Assembly (NCBI GenBank): GCA_023262245.1
Contig: JALRDC010000151.1
Span: 1-20,953, forward strand
DNA length: 20,953 nucleotides
Direction: 5' to 3'
Source: Flavobacteriaceae bacterium
GTDB taxonomy: Bacteria; Bacteroidota; Bacteroidia; Flavobacteriales; Flavobacteriaceae
Below are positions 1 to 6,727 of this stretch, in pieces. How positions within the stretch are numbered: the stretch's first letter is position 1; every line of letters begins with the position of its first letter. Below the pieces are notes generated by a model. It saw nothing but the letters and a program-made list of their open reading frames with translations. It was not told the DNA's origin and did no database searches. The translations under genes and the position numbers were made by a program.

Positions 1-155
1 CTTGCTAATTGATCTTCTCTTTGACTTACTTTTGGAAAAATTTTGTAAATTTTTTCTAAAGAATCTTTTCTCATTTCTTTAGCTTTTGGATGATAAGCTC
101 CTAAATTTAAATTTTGCAAAACTGTTAAATGTGGAAAAACCCGTCTTCTCTCTAA
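1..155 (-). pseudogene. livF: livF fragment: branched-chain amino acid ABC transporter ATPase, both ends missing
   Basis: Read on the minus strand, this stretch encodes ERRRVFPHLTV followed by LQNLNLGAY and later IYKIFPKV. This is the hallmark middle segment of LivF, the ATPase of high-affinity branched-chain amino acid importers (family pattern: E-G-R-R-x-F-P-x-L-T-V-x-E-N-L, then G-A-Y, then a ...FP..L.ER motif just before the signature sequence). The frame is open from about 155 down to base 1, where the window cuts it. The Walker A region and start should lie beyond 155, but there the reading runs into unrelated, oppositely oriented biotin-carboxylase sequence. It is therefore truncated on both sides. 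LivF is unusual for a flavobacterium, so a foreign (perhaps low-GC marine proteobacterial) source is possible; that is inference. Identification is fairly secure from the motif; the exact breakpoint is only good to about 10 bases. Confidence 0.72.
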
Positions 156-583
156 TACATGAGAGAGATTGTTCGGTTCAAAGAAGACATCAAAAACTTA
201 TAGAAGAAACACCAAGTCCAGTTTTAAATGATGAAATAAGAAAAGATTTATTTGAAAGAACAGTCAAAATGGTTGCAAAAATAGGTTATATGGGAGCTGG
301 GACTGTTGAGTTTATATATGAGATTTGCGTTTCGTTATCTGTGAAAGAATTTTTAACAGAAGCCTATTCATTAGATATGTTAGGTCAAAAATATGCTGAG
401 GGGATTTCTCAATATTATAAGCCAATAGCTAAAGAAGAAATTGAATTAATTTTTCCAAACTTAGTGAATGAAAATAAGGGTACTAAAAGTATCAATTATA
501 TCGGGTTGATCCCTGTATTAATAGAAGCCCTATTAGAGCAGCAGGATCAAATTGAAAATTTAAAAAATTCTCTTTTAAAATGA
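86..583 (+). CDS. Chimeric open frame ending in an S74 (endosialidase chaperone-type) tail
   Basis: This 165-codon frame looks like one gene but is a composite. Residues 1-24 are antisense to the livF fragment, residues 25-79 are biotin carboxylase, and only the end is of another kind. Residues about 112-160 (EEIELIFPNLV, then SINYIGLIPVLIEAL, then EQQDQIENLK) match the end of the S74 intramolecular chaperone domain: a conserved Y-x-x-L-I-P-V-L-x-x-A helix followed by a short coiled coil. In Bacteroidetes such domains end large secreted or tail-fibre-like proteins. The S74 serine/lysine cleavage dyad lies further upstream in such domains and is not identifiable here. The stop at 581-583 is probably the genuine C-terminus of a flavobacterial protein whose N-terminal part is lost at the junction near 323. 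The ATG at 86 is very unlikely to be a real start. Confidence 0.5.
   Translation: MDDKLLNLNFAKLLNVEKPVFSLIHERDCSVQRRHQKLIEETPSPVLNDEIRKDLFERTVKMVAKIGYMGAGTVEFIYEICVSLSVKEFLTEAYSLDMLGQKYAEGISQYYKPIAKEEIELIFPNLVNENKGTKSINYIGLIPVLIEALLEQQDQIENLKNSLLK
158..322 (+). pseudogene. accC: Biotin carboxylase (AccC-type) internal fragment
   Basis: Fifty-five codons encode HERDCSVQRRHQKLIEE followed by a helix ending in IGYMGAGTVEF. This is the ERDCS-x-QRRHQK-x-x-EE and Y-x-GAGTVEF core of the biotin carboxylase ATP-grasp domain, which makes carboxybiotin from ATP and bicarbonate for acetyl- or propionyl-CoA carboxylase. The normal continuation (an F-Y-F-x-E-M-N-x-R block) is absent: after position 322 the frame stays open but the protein becomes something else. 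Upstream, homology stops at about 158, where livF on the other strand begins. The fragment has no start of its own and cannot make a functional carboxylase. Whether it comes from accC or from the carboxylase domain of a larger acyl-CoA carboxylase cannot be told from this piece. Confidence 0.75.
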
Positions 584-584
584 C

Positions 585-926
585 CTACCAAGAGCGATAG
601 CCCCCTTTAAGATCATAGATCGATTTAAAACCAAGCGAGTCTAAAATCTGGGAAGCCTTTGCACTTCTTCCACCTGCTGCACAATATACTAATACAGGTT
701 TTTCCCGGTCTAATTTTGAAATTTGAAGTTTAAAATCCGGAGCATTATAGTTGATGTTAACTGCTGTTCCTATGAAGCCACCCGAGTACTCTTCAGGTGT
801 TCGAACGTCTATAAGTTGGACATCTTGCGCCATCATTTCTTTAAATTCTTGCTTCTCCAGAAGAGTGATTTTAGGTTTTTCTTGCGCACAAGCAATAAAC
901 AATAAGAGTGGAATGAGTTTTTTCAT
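585..926 (-). CDS. Rhodanese-like domain lipoprotein
   Basis: This is a 113-residue single-domain rhodanese (sulfurtransferase fold) anchored as a lipoprotein. I place the start at the ATG complementary to 924-926 rather than further upstream. From there the protein begins MKKLIPLLLFIAC, a short basic and hydrophobic signal peptide with a lipobox Cys13, and the start falls 25 bases after the upstream gene ends. The domain shows LIDVRTPEEY (residues 38-47) and the active-site loop CAAGGRS, with catalytic Cys82 followed by Arg87, so it should be able to carry a persulfide; the in vivo substrate is unknown. It ends after GGYRSW. It is probably co-transcribed with the UbiA-like gene before it, and its stop lies one base from the convergent S74-tail stop. 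Confidence 0.85.
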   Translation of the reverse strand: MKKLIPLLLFIACAQEKPKITLLEKQEFKEMMAQDVQLIDVRTPEEYSGGFIGTAVNINYNAPDFKLQISKLDREKPVLVYCAAGGRSAKASQILDSLGFKSIYDLKGGYRSW

Positions 927-951
927 TTTAAAAATTGGTTTGTCTAAACAG

Positions 952-1797
952 TCAGTCAATAAAATTAAGCAAATAAATGAAAAAGAGCGCCCAAAATATA
1001 GGAATTGCCTCGACCCAAAAACTTGTGTAATAGGGACTTTGATTGGGCTGACAAAAAAACAGAAACAAAGCCAGTAGGACAAAACTTAGGACAGTACTTA
1101 GACCTAATGGACTAAAAAAACCAAAACTTAAACCACAAAAAAGAGCACCTAAAGTGAGTAAAAACCCTCCTAATTGTTTGACCTTTCGAATACCCAATCG
1201 CTGGGGTAAAGTCTGTAATCGACTTTCATCAATATTGAGATCCCTTATGTCAAAAGGAAGAATAGCAACTAGAATGTAGATCCCTTGAATCAGAATGAGT
1301 TTTATAAACAAAACCCCATTAAAAGTTGGGTTCATTGTTAAGGGAACTCCTACTGTGAGTAAAATCCAACTGAATATTACTAAATAAATTTTACCTCCTT
1401 TACTATTTCTTAAATTTTCGCTATTTGCTTTAAAAGGAACACTGTATAATCCCACAAGAATCCCTCCTATCAATACAATAAATTGAGCCAAAAGAGTCAG
1501 TTGCAAAAAGAGGAATAAACTTAACAAAAAGGCGGTTAGTGTAAGCCAAAAAACAACTTGTTTAAAAAATCTCTTAGTAAAGGAAATAGATGCAAAATAC
1601 TTAGTGAAATTGTAAGCAACTATTGCACTTGAAAAAATAAATATTAACAATGAAATGTTTACATTTTCCAAGGCAAGGCTCATGGACATATACCCCAAAG
1701 CCACAACTGATAAAGCCACGTGAATACTAGATTTTATATAAAAATCAAAGAGTTTTTTTATCAGTTTTTTCACACGTAAATATCGAAAGATTCTCAA
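952..1797 (-). CDS. UbiA-like prenyltransferase-family membrane protein with degenerate first metal motif
   Basis: This 281-residue integral membrane protein has about eight hydrophobic segments and little soluble sequence. The second half keeps a UbiA-like hallmark: LPFDIRDLNID (Asp183, Asp186, Asp190) followed by LQTLPQRLG, the D-x-x-D plus T-L-P-x-x-x-G block that binds Mg-diphosphate in prenyltransferases of quinone and heme synthesis. The first motif, normally N-D-x-x-D-x-x-x-D near the end of the second helix, reads AYNFTKYFAS (residues 61-70) and has no aspartate. Related proteins of this kind occur in flavobacteria as UbiA-like proteins of unknown role (from memory). It may have changed or lost catalysis, so menaquinone synthesis should not be assumed. 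The start ATG fits a basic amphipathic N-terminus. It heads a two-gene unit with the rhodanese and diverges from gcvP. Confidence 0.7.
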   Translation of the reverse strand: MRIFRYLRVKKLIKKLFDFYIKSSIHVALSVVALGYMSMSLALENVNISLLIFIFSSAIVAYNFTKYFASISFTKRFFKQVVFWLTLTAFLLSLFLFLQLTLLAQFIVLIGGILVGLYSVPFKANSENLRNSKGGKIYLVIFSWILLTVGVPLTMNPTFNGVLFIKLILIQGIYILVAILPFDIRDLNIDESRLQTLPQRLGIRKVKQLGGFLLTLGALFCGLSFGFFSPLGLSTVLSFVLLALFLFFCQPNQSPYYTSFWVEAIPIFWALFFIYLLNFID

Positions 1798-1831
1798 TTA
1801 GACTTGAATTTTTTATAATTTATTTTTAATT

Positions 1832-1839
1832 CAAAATTA
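1832..1839 (-). promoter_or_regulatory. Possible Bacteroidetes -7 promoter element for the UbiA-like/rhodanese unit
   Basis: On the minus strand this reads TAATTTTG, a match to the Bacteroidetes primary sigma -7 consensus TAnnTTTG. It lies 35 bases upstream of the start at 1797, leaving a leader of roughly 30 bases. I see no convincing TTTG/TTG partner about 19-21 bases further upstream. In DNA this AT-rich the word occurs by chance, so the call is tentative. Confidence 0.33.
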
Positions 1840-1895
1840 AGCTGTAAAAAAAATCAGTAGGAAAACGTATTTTTATACCTTAAAAAAAATGAATT

Positions 1896-4739
1896 ATGAA
1901 AACGGATTTGTTTTTAGGTAGACATTTGGGACCTAATGAAGGAGAAATTAAGAAAATGTTGGAGAAAATCGGAGTGTCTTCATTAGAGCAATTACTCCAA
2001 GAAACAATCCCCGAATCCATTCGATTAAAAAAACCGCTAGATTTACCCAAAGGGATCAGCGAATATGCCTTTTCAAAACACATTCATGCTTTAGGAAAGG
2101 AAAATAAAATCTTTAAAACCTTCATAGGTCTTGGTTATCATCAAGCAGTGACCCCGGCTGTAATACAAAGAAACATACTAGAAAATCCAGGATGGTATAC
2201 TGCCTATACTCCATATCAAGCGGAAATTGCACAAGGAAGGCTAGAAGCGTTGTTTAACTTTCAAACGATGGTCTGCGATTTGACTGGAATGGAGTTAGCT
2301 AACGCGTCCTTACTCGATGAAAGTACTGCAGCCGCAGAGGCTATGACCATGCTTTTTGGCGCTAGAACTAAAGAACAAAAAAAGAATCAGGCTTATCAGT
2401 TTTTTGTTGATGAAAACGTTCTCCCACAAACCCTTTCATTGCTTCAAACCCGTTCAACTCCCTTGGGAATAGAAATCATTACCGGAAAACCCGATCAAGC
2501 TTCCTATGGTAATAACTTCTTTGGAGCACTGTTTCAGTATCCAGGCAAAAAAGGAAGTGTTCCCAACTTAAAAGAATGGATAGAAACTGCTCAAAGTCAC
2601 GGTGTTTGTTCCGTAGTTTCAGCAGATATTATGAGTTTGGTACTTTTAGAAAGTCCAGGTAAGTTTGGTGCTGATGTTGTTGTTGGGACTACTCAAAGAT
2701 TTGGAATTCCATTAGGGTACGGAGGTCCACATGCAGCCTTTTTTGCCACTAAAGAGCATTACAAAAGAAATATTCCAGGAAGAATTATTGGCCAAACAAA
2801 AGATTTAAACGATAATCCAGCCTTGCGGATGGCATTACAAACTCGGGAGCAACACATCAAAAGAGACAGAGCTACCTCTAACATATGTACTGCTCAAGTA
2901 CTTCTTGCTGTTATGGCAGGAATGTATGCTGTTTACCACGGCCCAAAAGGATTGCGTTACATTGCAGAGAATATTCACCAAAAAACAGTAGCTCTAAATA
3001 ACAAAATCAGCAGTTTAGGTTACGTTCAAAAAAATCAATTTTTCTTTGACACTCTCCAAATTGAAGTCGATGCTAATAAAATTAAACCCATTGCAGAATC
3101 CAATGAAATAAATTTTTACTATCCAGATTCAAATACGGTATGCATCTCACTAAATGAAACTACTTCCGAAGAGGAAATGGATCAGATCGTTGCAGTTTTT
3201 GAAAAATCTTTGAATAAGTTGGCTATTAAAACGGATGGTCACATCCAACATTGCCTTCCAAAAAATCTTATTAGAGAAACTCCCTACCTAAAGCATAGCG
3301 TATTTAATTCTTATCATTCTGAGACTGCTTTAATGCGTTATATAAAATCCTTGGAGCGAAAAGACTTAGCTTTAAATCACTCCATGATTTCTTTAGGTTC
3401 TTGTACCATGAAATTGAATGCAGCGTCCGAAATGCTGCCTCTTAGCGATCCCAATTGGGGTAGCTTACATCCATTCGTTCCAAAAGAACAAGTTTTAGGA
3501 TATCAAAAAATGCTTACTTCGCTTGTAGAACAACTCAATGAGGTCACTGGTTTTGCAGCATCCTCCTTACAACCCAACTCTGGAGCTCAAGGAGAATATG
3601 CAGGTCTAATGGTAATTAGAGCCTATCATGAACACAACGGAGAGACTGATCGCAATATTTGTTTGATCCCTGCCTCAGCACACGGGACAAATCCAGCTTC
3701 AGCAGTAATGGCAGGAATGAAAGTAGTTGTAACGGGGACAGACGCCAAAGGCAACATTGACTGGGATGATCTTCATCAAAAAGCCTTGCAACACAAAGAC
3801 CAACTGGCGGCATTAATGATCACATATCCCAGTACTCACGGTGTTTTTGAAGTAAAAATCAAAGAAATAACGCAACTCATACACGATTGTGGAGGACAGG
3901 TATATATGGACGGAGCCAATATGAATGCTCAAGTCGGTTTGACAAGTCCAGCTGCCATTGGTGCAGATGTGTGCCACCTAAACCTCCACAAAACTTTTGC
4001 TATACCACACGGTGGAGGTGGACCAGGAGTAGGACCTATTTGTGTGGCTGCACATCTAGCTGCTTTCTTACCTGGAAATCCTGTAATAGAAACAGGAGGA
4101 ATCCATGCCATTACCTCCATTTCTGGTGCTCCTTTTGGTTCTGCCTTGGCTTGTTTAATCTCTTATGGTTACATAAAAATGTTGGGGAGTTATGGCCTTC
4201 AAAAAGCAACCGAAATTGCAATTTTAAATGCCAACTATATTCAAAAACGACTTGAAGGTGCTTACGATATTCTTTACACTGGTGAATATGGAAGAGCGGC
4301 ACACGAATTAATTATTGACTGTAGACCTTTTAAAGAGCAAGGAATAGAAGTAGTCGATATAGCAAAACGATTAATGGATTATGGCTTTCACGCTCCTACA
4401 GTATCCTTCCCTGTAGCAGGGACAATGATGATAGAACCAACAGAGAGTGAAAATTGTGCAGAAATGGATCGCTTTTGTGATGCTATGATTTCCATTCGCA
4501 TGGAGATTGCCTCTGAAAATATAAACGATCATTCCTTACTAAAAAACGCTCCTCATACCTTAGAAATGATTACATCAGATCAATGGGATTTTCCTTACTC
4601 GAGACAGAAAGCTGCTTTTCCTTTGGAATTTGTATCGGAAAATAAATTTTGGCCCAGTGTAAGAAGGGTGGATGAAGCCTATGGAGATCGTAATTTGATT
4701 TGTAGTTGTAATCCCATTGAATCTTATGTAAATAATTGA
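1896..4739 (+). CDS. gcvP: Glycine dehydrogenase (decarboxylating), P protein of the glycine cleavage system
   Basis: This PLP enzyme decarboxylates glycine and passes the aminomethyl group to the lipoylated H protein, feeding 5,10-methylene-tetrahydrofolate. At 947 residues it is the full-length single-chain form, like the roughly 957-residue E. coli enzyme, with both homologous halves. The N-terminal half opens LGRHLGPNEGEI and contains the YTPYQAEIAQGRLEALFNFQ block. The C-terminal half has SMISLGSCTMKLNA and the PLP site LNLHKTFAIPHGGGGPGVGP, with Schiff-base Lys699. No frameshift or missing block is evident. The start at 1896 is preferred over an ATG at 1889, which gives only about ten codons. 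The gene stands alone: gcvT and gcvH are not in the window. The gap to the UbiA-like gene is divergent and holds no clear glycine riboswitch. Confidence 0.97.
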   Translation: MKTDLFLGRHLGPNEGEIKKMLEKIGVSSLEQLLQETIPESIRLKKPLDLPKGISEYAFSKHIHALGKENKIFKTFIGLGYHQAVTPAVIQRNILENPGWYTAYTPYQAEIAQGRLEALFNFQTMVCDLTGMELANASLLDESTAAAEAMTMLFGARTKEQKKNQAYQFFVDENVLPQTLSLLQTRSTPLGIEIITGKPDQASYGNNFFGALFQYPGKKGSVPNLKEWIETAQSHGVCSVVSADIMSLVLLESPGKFGADVVVGTTQRFGIPLGYGGPHAAFFATKEHYKRNIPGRIIGQTKDLNDNPALRMALQTREQHIKRDRATSNICTAQVLLAVMAGMYAVYHGPKGLRYIAENIHQKTVALNNKISSLGYVQKNQFFFDTLQIEVDANKIKPIAESNEINFYYPDSNTVCISLNETTSEEEMDQIVAVFEKSLNKLAIKTDGHIQHCLPKNLIRETPYLKHSVFNSYHSETALMRYIKSLERKDLALNHSMISLGSCTMKLNAASEMLPLSDPNWGSLHPFVPKEQVLGYQKMLTSLVEQLNEVTGFAASSLQPNSGAQGEYAGLMVIRAYHEHNGETDRNICLIPASAHGTNPASAVMAGMKVVVTGTDAKGNIDWDDLHQKALQHKDQLAALMITYPSTHGVFEVKIKEITQLIHDCGGQVYMDGANMNAQVGLTSPAAIGADVCHLNLHKTFAIPHGGGGPGVGPICVAAHLAAFLPGNPVIETGGIHAITSISGAPFGSALACLISYGYIKMLGSYGLQKATEIAILNANYIQKRLEGAYDILYTGEYGRAAHELIIDCRPFKEQGIEVVDIAKRLMDYGFHAPTVSFPVAGTMMIEPTESENCAEMDRFCDAMISIRMEIASENINDHSLLKNAPHTLEMITSDQWDFPYSRQKAAFPLEFVSENKFWPSVRRVDEAYGDRNLICSCNPIESYVNN

Positions 4740-4845
4740 TATTCATTAATATATATTTATTTAATTATTCAATTTTATCCTTTTTTTAGGGTTTAGGCTT
4801 CGTAGCACTTTTGTGGTTTCAAATAGGGTAATTCATTATTAAAAG

Positions 4846-4853
4846 TAATTTTG
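4846..4853 (+). promoter_or_regulatory. Possible -7 element before the KAS III gene
   Basis: TAATTTTG matches TAnnTTTG ten bases before the ATG at 4864, so the transcript would have almost no leader. No -33 partner at normal spacing was found. The rest of the 124-base gap between gcvP and this gene is AT-rich and shows no clear terminator. Confidence 0.28.
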
Positions 4854-4863
4854 GAATCCCATT

Positions 4864-5919
4864 ATGAATATTAAAATAACCGGTAGCGGAAGTAGCATAC
4901 CTGAGAAAGCGGAACTCAATTCAGCCTTTTCCAATCACACATTTTACGATGCTAGTGGCAGTCTCATTGACAGTCCCAACGAAGTCATCATCGAGAAATT
5001 CAAAGCCATCACTGGCATAGAACAACGTAGGTATATAAAAGAAAATCAAACGGTAGCAGATATAGCTATTGAGGCTGGAGAAAAAACAATAGCTGATGCA
5101 AAAACTGATAGAGAAACAATAGATTATATCATTGTAGCTCATAATGTTGGAGATATTGCATTAAATTCGAATCAAGTCAATACCCTACCTAGTCTTGCGT
5201 CTAAAGTCAAAGCAGGTCTTGGTATTCAAAATCCAAATTGTGTCGCCTACGATGTTCTTTTTGGTTGCCCGGGATGGGTCGAAGGAGTCATACAGGCATG
5301 TGCATTCATTAAAGCTGGGATGGCAAAAAAATGTCTTGTTCTAGGTGCTGATTCTCTCTCTAGGGTTTTGGATCATAGCGATAGGGACTCGATGATCTAT
5401 GCTGATGGTGCTGGAGCAACTTTAATAGAATCAACTAAAGAAAAAGGTGGCATTCTAGCGCATAAAACTGTTACCTATACTGCCAATGGAGAAGCTGATT
5501 TTATTTTTTACGGCCCTTCGAATGAGAGTGGAAAGGGCACTAAATACATAAAGATGTTCGGCAGAAAGGTTTATGAATTTGCACTAAACAAAGTACCCTT
5601 AGCCATCCAAAATTGTCTGGATGCTTCTGGAGCAGGTATCGATGAAGTTAAAAAAATATTTATTCATCAAGCCAATTTAAAGATGGATGACGCCATTATT
5701 AAACGCTTGTATCGCCTCTACAAAAAACCAATGCCCGAAGGTATTCTTCCGATGAACATACAAGAGTTTGGTAACAGTTCTGTAGCTACAGTTCCAACAT
5801 TATTTGACCTTGTTAGAAAACAAAATTATGGCGGTCACAAATTAGCCAAAGGAGATCTTATCATTTTTGCATCTGTAGGAGCCGGCATGAATATCAATGC
5901 CATAACCTACAGAATTTGA
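4864..5919 (+). CDS. Beta-ketoacyl-ACP synthase III (FabH-like)
   Basis: This is a thiolase-fold enzyme of the KAS III class, which condenses an acyl-CoA starter with malonyl-ACP to begin fatty-acid synthesis. The full catalytic triad is present: Cys135 in DVLFGCPGWVEG, His268 in IFIHQAN and Asn304 in EFGNSSVATVPTL. The dimer and oxyanion-hole glycine pattern SVGAGMNINA is near the C-terminus. At 351 residues it is longer than E. coli FabH (about 317), in keeping with the longer Bacteroidetes homologues. It is not next to plsX or rpmF, the usual neighbours of housekeeping fabH, so it could be a second KAS III with a different primer, such as a branched or longer acyl-CoA; hence no symbol is given. 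The lipid-transport pair mlaE/mlaF follows 70 bases downstream on the same strand, perhaps a shared membrane-lipid theme. Confidence 0.9.
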   Translation: MNIKITGSGSSIPEKAELNSAFSNHTFYDASGSLIDSPNEVIIEKFKAITGIEQRRYIKENQTVADIAIEAGEKTIADAKTDRETIDYIIVAHNVGDIALNSNQVNTLPSLASKVKAGLGIQNPNCVAYDVLFGCPGWVEGVIQACAFIKAGMAKKCLVLGADSLSRVLDHSDRDSMIYADGAGATLIESTKEKGGILAHKTVTYTANGEADFIFYGPSNESGKGTKYIKMFGRKVYEFALNKVPLAIQNCLDASGAGIDEVKKIFIHQANLKMDDAIIKRLYRLYKKPMPEGILPMNIQEFGNSSVATVPTLFDLVRKQNYGGHKLAKGDLIIFASVGAGMNINAITYRI

Positions 5920-5974
5920 TTTTATTTATCTCAAATTCTATCTTCAAAAACAAATTCATTTTCGTTAAAATTGC

Positions 5975-5982
5975 TAACTTTG
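5975..5982 (+). promoter_or_regulatory. Likely -7 element for mlaE-mlaF, giving a near-leaderless transcript
   Basis: TAACTTTG matches TAnnTTTG and lies seven bases before the mlaE ATG at 5990. Transcription would begin almost at the start codon. The -33 region (about 5950-5956) has no good TTTG. No purine-rich ribosome site is evident apart from GAAAGG at 5982-5987, which is too close to the ATG for a normal Shine-Dalgarno. Confidence 0.35.
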
Positions 5983-5989
5983 AAAGGGT

Positions 5990-6727
5990 ATGAAATTCCT
6001 ATCAAACATCGGTAAATACTTCTTAATGCTCCAAAGTGTGTTTGGTAAATTCACCAAGTGGAGAATTTTAAAACAACTCATTCTAAAAGATATTGACACG
6101 CTGGTAATAGGGTCTTTAGGTATTGTTGCATTCATCTCTTTTTTCGTAGGTGGTGTGGTTTCAATTCAAACAGCATTAAACTTAGAAAACCCTTTACTCC
6201 CAAAAAATTTGATCGGTTTTGCTACGCGCCAATCTGTCATCTTAGAATTTGCACCTACTTTTATTTCAGTAATCATGGCTGGAAAGGTAGGTTCTTATAT
6301 TACATCTAGTATTGGAACCATGCGGGTTACCGAACAAATAGACGCTTTAGAGGTAATGGGCATCAATACTTATAATTATCTTATTTTTCCAAAAATTGTA
6401 GCCCTTTCCCTTTACCCTTTAATTATTTGTTTATCTATGTTTTTAGGAGTTTTTGGAGGATATATTGCATGCGTATACGGTGGGTTTTCATCCAGCAGCG
6501 AATTTATTGAAGGGATTCAATTAGATTTTATTCCCTTTCATGTCACTTACGCATTTATCAAGACAGCATTTTTTTCATTTATCCTTGCTACTATACCCTC
6601 CTACCACGGTTATTATATGACTGGTGGTGCTTTAGAGGTAGGCAAGGCAAGTACGGTATCTTTTGTTTGGACCAGTGTAGTGATTATCTTACTAAATTAT
6701 CTAATAACTCAACTTTTACTTACCTAA
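5990..6727 (+). CDS. mlaE: MlaE-type ABC transporter permease (intermembrane phospholipid transport)
   Basis: This 245-residue inner-membrane permease is the MlaE family component that works with the MlaF ATPase and an MCE protein (MlaD type) to move glycerophospholipids between inner and outer membranes. The family signature is intact at residues 86-124: EFAPTFISVIMAGKVGSYI, then IGTMRVTEQIDALEVMG. Four to five hydrophobic helices surround it, and a short amphipathic N-terminal helix precedes the first, as expected for MlaE. Length is normal (about 250-260). The stop TAA at 6725-6727 directly abuts the TTG start of mlaF, so the two are almost certainly translationally coupled. No mlaD, mlaC or mlaB follows; flavobacteria often keep the MCE gene elsewhere. 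Confidence 0.92.
   Translation: MKFLSNIGKYFLMLQSVFGKFTKWRILKQLILKDIDTLVIGSLGIVAFISFFVGGVVSIQTALNLENPLLPKNLIGFATRQSVILEFAPTFISVIMAGKVGSYITSSIGTMRVTEQIDALEVMGINTYNYLIFPKIVALSLYPLIICLSMFLGVFGGYIACVYGGFSSSSEFIEGIQLDFIPFHVTYAFIKTAFFSFILATIPSYHGYYMTGGALEVGKASTVSFVWTSVVIILLNYLITQLLLT

Noticed and set aside
323..420. Frameshift within the S74-like part to extend its homology leftward
   Set aside because: A DLRF reading in another frame resembles the usual S74 opening, but the following residues do not match and the segment is too short to judge.
927..1082. N-terminal extension of the rhodanese frame upstream of 926
   Set aside because: It overlaps the UbiA-like gene and lacks sense as a protein; the ATG at 926 gives a proper lipoprotein signal peptide.
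1798..1895. Possible glycine riboswitch before gcvP
   Set aside because: The 98-base divergent gap is too short and AT-rich, and I see no paired glycine-aptamer helices.
3887..4255. Open frame of 122 codons on the plus strand inside gcvP
   Set aside because: It lies in another frame of a well-conserved gcvP region, and its Cys/Trp-rich product is the typical shadow of gcvP codons.
4740..4863. Terminator after gcvP
   Set aside because: The region is only runs of A/T with a weak ATATAT palindrome; no GC-containing stem precedes the T run near 4781.
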